Assembly (NCBI GenBank): GCA_947247005.1
Contig: OX365955.1
Coordinates: forward strand, 7,946,001-8,010,000
Origin: Spisula solida
Taxonomy: Eukaryota; Mollusca; Bivalvia; Venerida; Mactridae
DNA length: 64,000 nt
Reading direction: 5' to 3'
Positions 62,519-64,000 of this stretch are shown here, one piece after another. The position numbers and the translations under genes are program-made. Below the pieces are notes generated by a model. That model saw only the letters and a program-made list of their open reading frames with translations. It was not told the DNA's origin and did no database searches. The number at the start of each line of letters is the position of its first letter. Within the stretch, counting starts at the first letter, position 1.

Positions 62519-64000
62519 CTGAAAAGAAATAAATTTAACTAAAATTAACTATGAGATATCATTACATGTGATTCTTAATCTTATAAACCAAAAGGACTGA
62601 CAATAGATAGACCAAGAGCAATCACAATATTCACTGTCACTATAACAAAACTTTTTTTTTCTTAGAAAAAATAAATTCCTACGTTCATTGAATAATTTTC
62701 TAAGATATTGGAAAAATCTTAGTTTGATCAGATCGGATCACCTAATATACCGGACAATCCACAGCCCTATGAATCAAAGCTCAATCTAAATCTGGTAGAA
62801 GTAGGTCAGTAGACAGATATTAAATAAGACTTTTCACTTATCAAGCTATTTCAAGATGTAGGAAACCATACTGACAGTGAGCTGTGTAAAAGTTCAGATT
62901 CAAAGGAAAGAGAGATTCAAATCCTGCCAGACACTTTGACAGATACCATATACATTGTAGTTCTTATCATTCAAGGAATTGTATATAATATAAGTGTCAG
63001 ATACATGTACACACTTGATTGTATTATAGTCTGGAGACATTAACTGGAGGCTGCTGTACACAAAGCATCTAAGGGAAAAACGTAGAATTTTCTTAAAATC
63101 TTAAAATTTTCTTAAGTGTATCAGCTAAATTATCAATTTTTCAGCGTTAGCTGTATAGCTTGATATTTAACCTCATTTTGACCACTTCGAAAACCAATGA
63201 AATGCTTGGACATAAATTAGAAGTTAAGAGATACAGATTCACCGATAGGTGGGAATATGCTATACTCATCACAAAAGATACCGTGAAAAAATTACAATTT
63301 GTTAAACATGTCAAAGAAACTTACAATAGCTACACACAGAGATCTGTTAGTCCCGGTTCTAACGATACGAACAGTATGACTATACTAGCTCTTTGACCTT
63401 AAAGTGACCCGGGTCAAGTGATGAGGCACAGGGCCTCGGGTTCAAAACTCAGATGAGTCATATTTTTTTCTTATTTTCTTTTTTCCCATTTTCGTTTTGT
63501 CTATAATTTCTACGTTTATTTAAGGTAAGTCCCATCTACAGGTTTTTTTTTAGACATAATGCATGCTAAATATTAAAATCTGAGTTAAGTTTGGAATCAT
63601 TATCGCTATAATTACCTGATATTACCACCCATAGAATATAGACAACTATACATACCTATATTATTATTCTTTAAACAATATACACATATAAATATATTAA
63701 TTCTAGTTTTATTTGTGTTTTTTTATTTCAACGATATTATTCATTGAAATAAGTACACTTATCTGCTATATTAACGCTGTTTATCTTTTTTAAAGATATT
63801 TCTTGTTTACATTGTTTAGAGCTACAATATTCGCAAAGAAAACATGGGTTATTCTTCGTTTCCTGGAAAATATGTGCAGCTCAATGTTTTAACTTAAGTC
63901 AAAATATTTAAGTTTTCCCTTAATTAAGATGCTTTGAGGATACCACCCCTCATCCTCCTAGAAATCTATAAACAGATTATTTAACAGTTGACAACTTGTC
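62519..64000. other. Upstream MADD intron, no exon recognised
   Basis: No phase-0 exon with DENN motifs was seen. The 78-codon ORF at 63160-63396 (+) is unsupported. A possible tRNA-like repeat tail lies at 63400-63450 (GGGCCTCGGGTTCAAAACTC). Confidence 0.5.

Overview
The window is eukaryotic, AT-rich and intron-rich. It is most likely from a bivalve mollusc; that is an inference from the style of the dispersed repeats and the many minisatellites, and I cannot name a species. It is dominated by one gene on the minus strand, the orthologue of MADD / Rab3-GEP (AEX-3 in nematodes, Rab3-GEF in flies). I place 24 coding exons and one candidate 9-nt microexon between 62518 (5') and 3432 (3'). Together they give about 1,307 residues, and the reading phase is consistent at every junction. 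The N-terminal uDENN/cDENN exons lie beyond base 64000. The last C-terminal exon was not found and probably lies before base 1.

Layout in transcript order (descending coordinates): linker and dDENN exons at 62.5-50.7 kb; serine/aspartate-rich acidic and proline-rich low-complexity exons at 49.5-42.3 kb; a conserved middle block at 38.4-34.3 kb (the [11 protein letters not shown] and [12 protein letters not shown] motifs); variable linker exons at 29-27 kb and 21 kb; the death-domain-like region at 20.5-19.7 kb; and the C-terminal PH-like region at 19.1-3.4 kb. No second convincing protein-coding gene, rRNA or functional tRNA was seen on either strand.

The introns hold at least 17 tandem arrays (unit lengths 21-116 bp, roughly 10 kb in total by my coordinates). 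They also hold two pogo/Tigger-like elements with TA target duplications, a pair of TTAA-flanked piggyBac-type MITEs, several other terminal-inverted-repeat MITEs, foldback elements, and at least six dispersed repeat families with two or more copies each.

The most unusual signal is that tandem duplications repeatedly capture exon edges of this gene. The 5' splice site of the dDENN exon at 54384 is present nine times in a row. The donor of the death-domain exon at 19700 is present four times. The donor half of the exon at 50691 is duplicated once, with mostly synonymous differences. The acceptor edge of the exon at 35754 is duplicated once. In each case I could check, the gene appears to use the outermost copy next to the intact exon, and the additional copies are decoys that would cause a stop or frameshift. 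A second theme is that single dispersed repeats seem to have seeded several different minisatellites.
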